Assembly: GCA_903820565.1 (NCBI GenBank)
Contig: CAIJHZ010000166.1
Coordinates: 1 to 13,230, forward strand
Direction: 5' to 3'
Origin: an uncultured Actinomycetes bacterium
GTDB taxonomy: Bacteria > Actinomycetota > Actinomycetes > Nanopelagicales > Nanopelagicaceae
Length of the DNA: 13,230 bases
Part shown: piece by piece, positions 13,006-13,230 of the stretch
How positions within the stretch are numbered: position 1 is the stretch's first letter
Layout of the letters: the number at the start of each line of letters is the position of its first letter
Position numbers and translations under genes: made by a program
The notes under the pieces: generated by a model
What the model saw: the letters and a program-made list of their open reading frames with translations, nothing else
Told to the model about the DNA's origin: nothing
The model's database searches: none

Positions 13006-13230
13006 TAAGAGTTACCTTCGATAGACCTGCCGGAGAATCTGGGTCGTAACCCGATGCAACTGAAAATTCCAAGGCAAAGCGCTGTAAAACCATAGCATCT
13101 ACCAATGTCGAAGCAATCTCATCGTCACAGTTTGAGCCAGCAAGAACAATGTCATCGCCCTCTGGCGTTCCGCCGTTTCCAATCCAGAATATCCTAGAAC
13201 TTGTTGTGCGAATCTTTGTTGTTGCTTCAG
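12998..13230 (-). CDS. SIS-domain sugar-phosphate protein, 3' end only
   Basis: The last 76 codons and the stop of a minus-strand gene that continues past the window edge. The visible part contains FWIGNGGTPEGDDIVLAG, then LVDAMVLQRFALEFSVASGYDPDSPAGLSKVTLT at the C-terminus. A D-P-D-x-P-x-x-L-x-K-V-T end is typical of SIS-domain proteins of the GlmS-isomerase/AgaS/NagB-II group, which interconvert or deaminate amino-sugar phosphates. The exact reaction cannot be told from this part. With NagA beside it, glucosamine-6-phosphate handling is likely. Its stop overlaps the end of nagA by 8 bp in convergent orientation. Confidence 0.82.
   Translation of the reverse strand, partial: EATTKIRTTSSRIFWIGNGGTPEGDDIVLAGSNCDDEIASTLVDAMVLQRFALEFSVASGYDPDSPAGLSKVTLTN

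Noticed and set aside
1..13230. CRISPR array, insertion sequence, or prophage
   Set aside because: No regularly spaced repeats, no transposase-like frames, no terminal inverted repeats and no phage-type genes were seen.

Overview
The window looks like chromosomal DNA from a small-genome, fairly AT-rich actinobacterium. The best clue is a heliorhodopsin (7245-8006, minus) very similar to the actinobacterial 48C12 type. Freshwater Nanopelagicales (acI) or close relatives are my best guess. This rests on recalled protein resemblance, compact gene packing and leaderless promoters, not on a phylogeny. No rRNA, tRNA, CRISPR array, insertion sequence or phage gene is visible.

Left part (1-4296, all minus): a tandem run of envelope-type genes. 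In transcription order these are a zinc-ribbon membrane protein, a small lipoprotein, a secreted CAP-domain protein, a secreted vWA-like protein, a four-helix membrane protein with coiled coils, and a small four-helix membrane protein. The last two overlap by 8 bp. At the left edge an open frame resembles the first membrane helix of the coiled-coil protein and may be the remnant or start of a paralogue.

Middle part (4300-7000): small envelope-associated genes. They comprise an RDD membrane protein (+), DUF805 (minus), a three-gene plus-strand operon (DUF4177 protein, a small unrecognised protein, a lipoprotein) and a single-pass membrane protein with a conserved-looking outer domain (minus). 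Convergent pairs are closed by strong hairpins that can serve both strands.

Right part (7245-13230): an S51 (peptidase E/cyanophycinase-like) gene lies directly upstream of the heliorhodopsin gene. Then follow a DUF4345-like membrane protein, a two-CBS-domain protein, a short UbiA-family prenyltransferase, the tRNA-uridine hydroxylase TrhO (+), a small two-helix membrane protein (minus), N-acetylglucosamine-6-phosphate deacetylase NagA (+) and the 3' end of a SIS-domain sugar-phosphate protein (minus). NagA and the SIS protein point to amino-sugar use. No retinal or carotenoid synthesis gene that I recognise is present, so retinal must come from elsewhere.

A theme across the window is two ways of starting translation. 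One group of genes has a Shine-Dalgarno sequence. Another (RDD, heliorhodopsin, S51, UbiA, TrhO, NagA) lacks one and instead carries TANNNT exactly six bases before the start codon, the signature of leaderless mRNAs. This signature was used to choose several starts.
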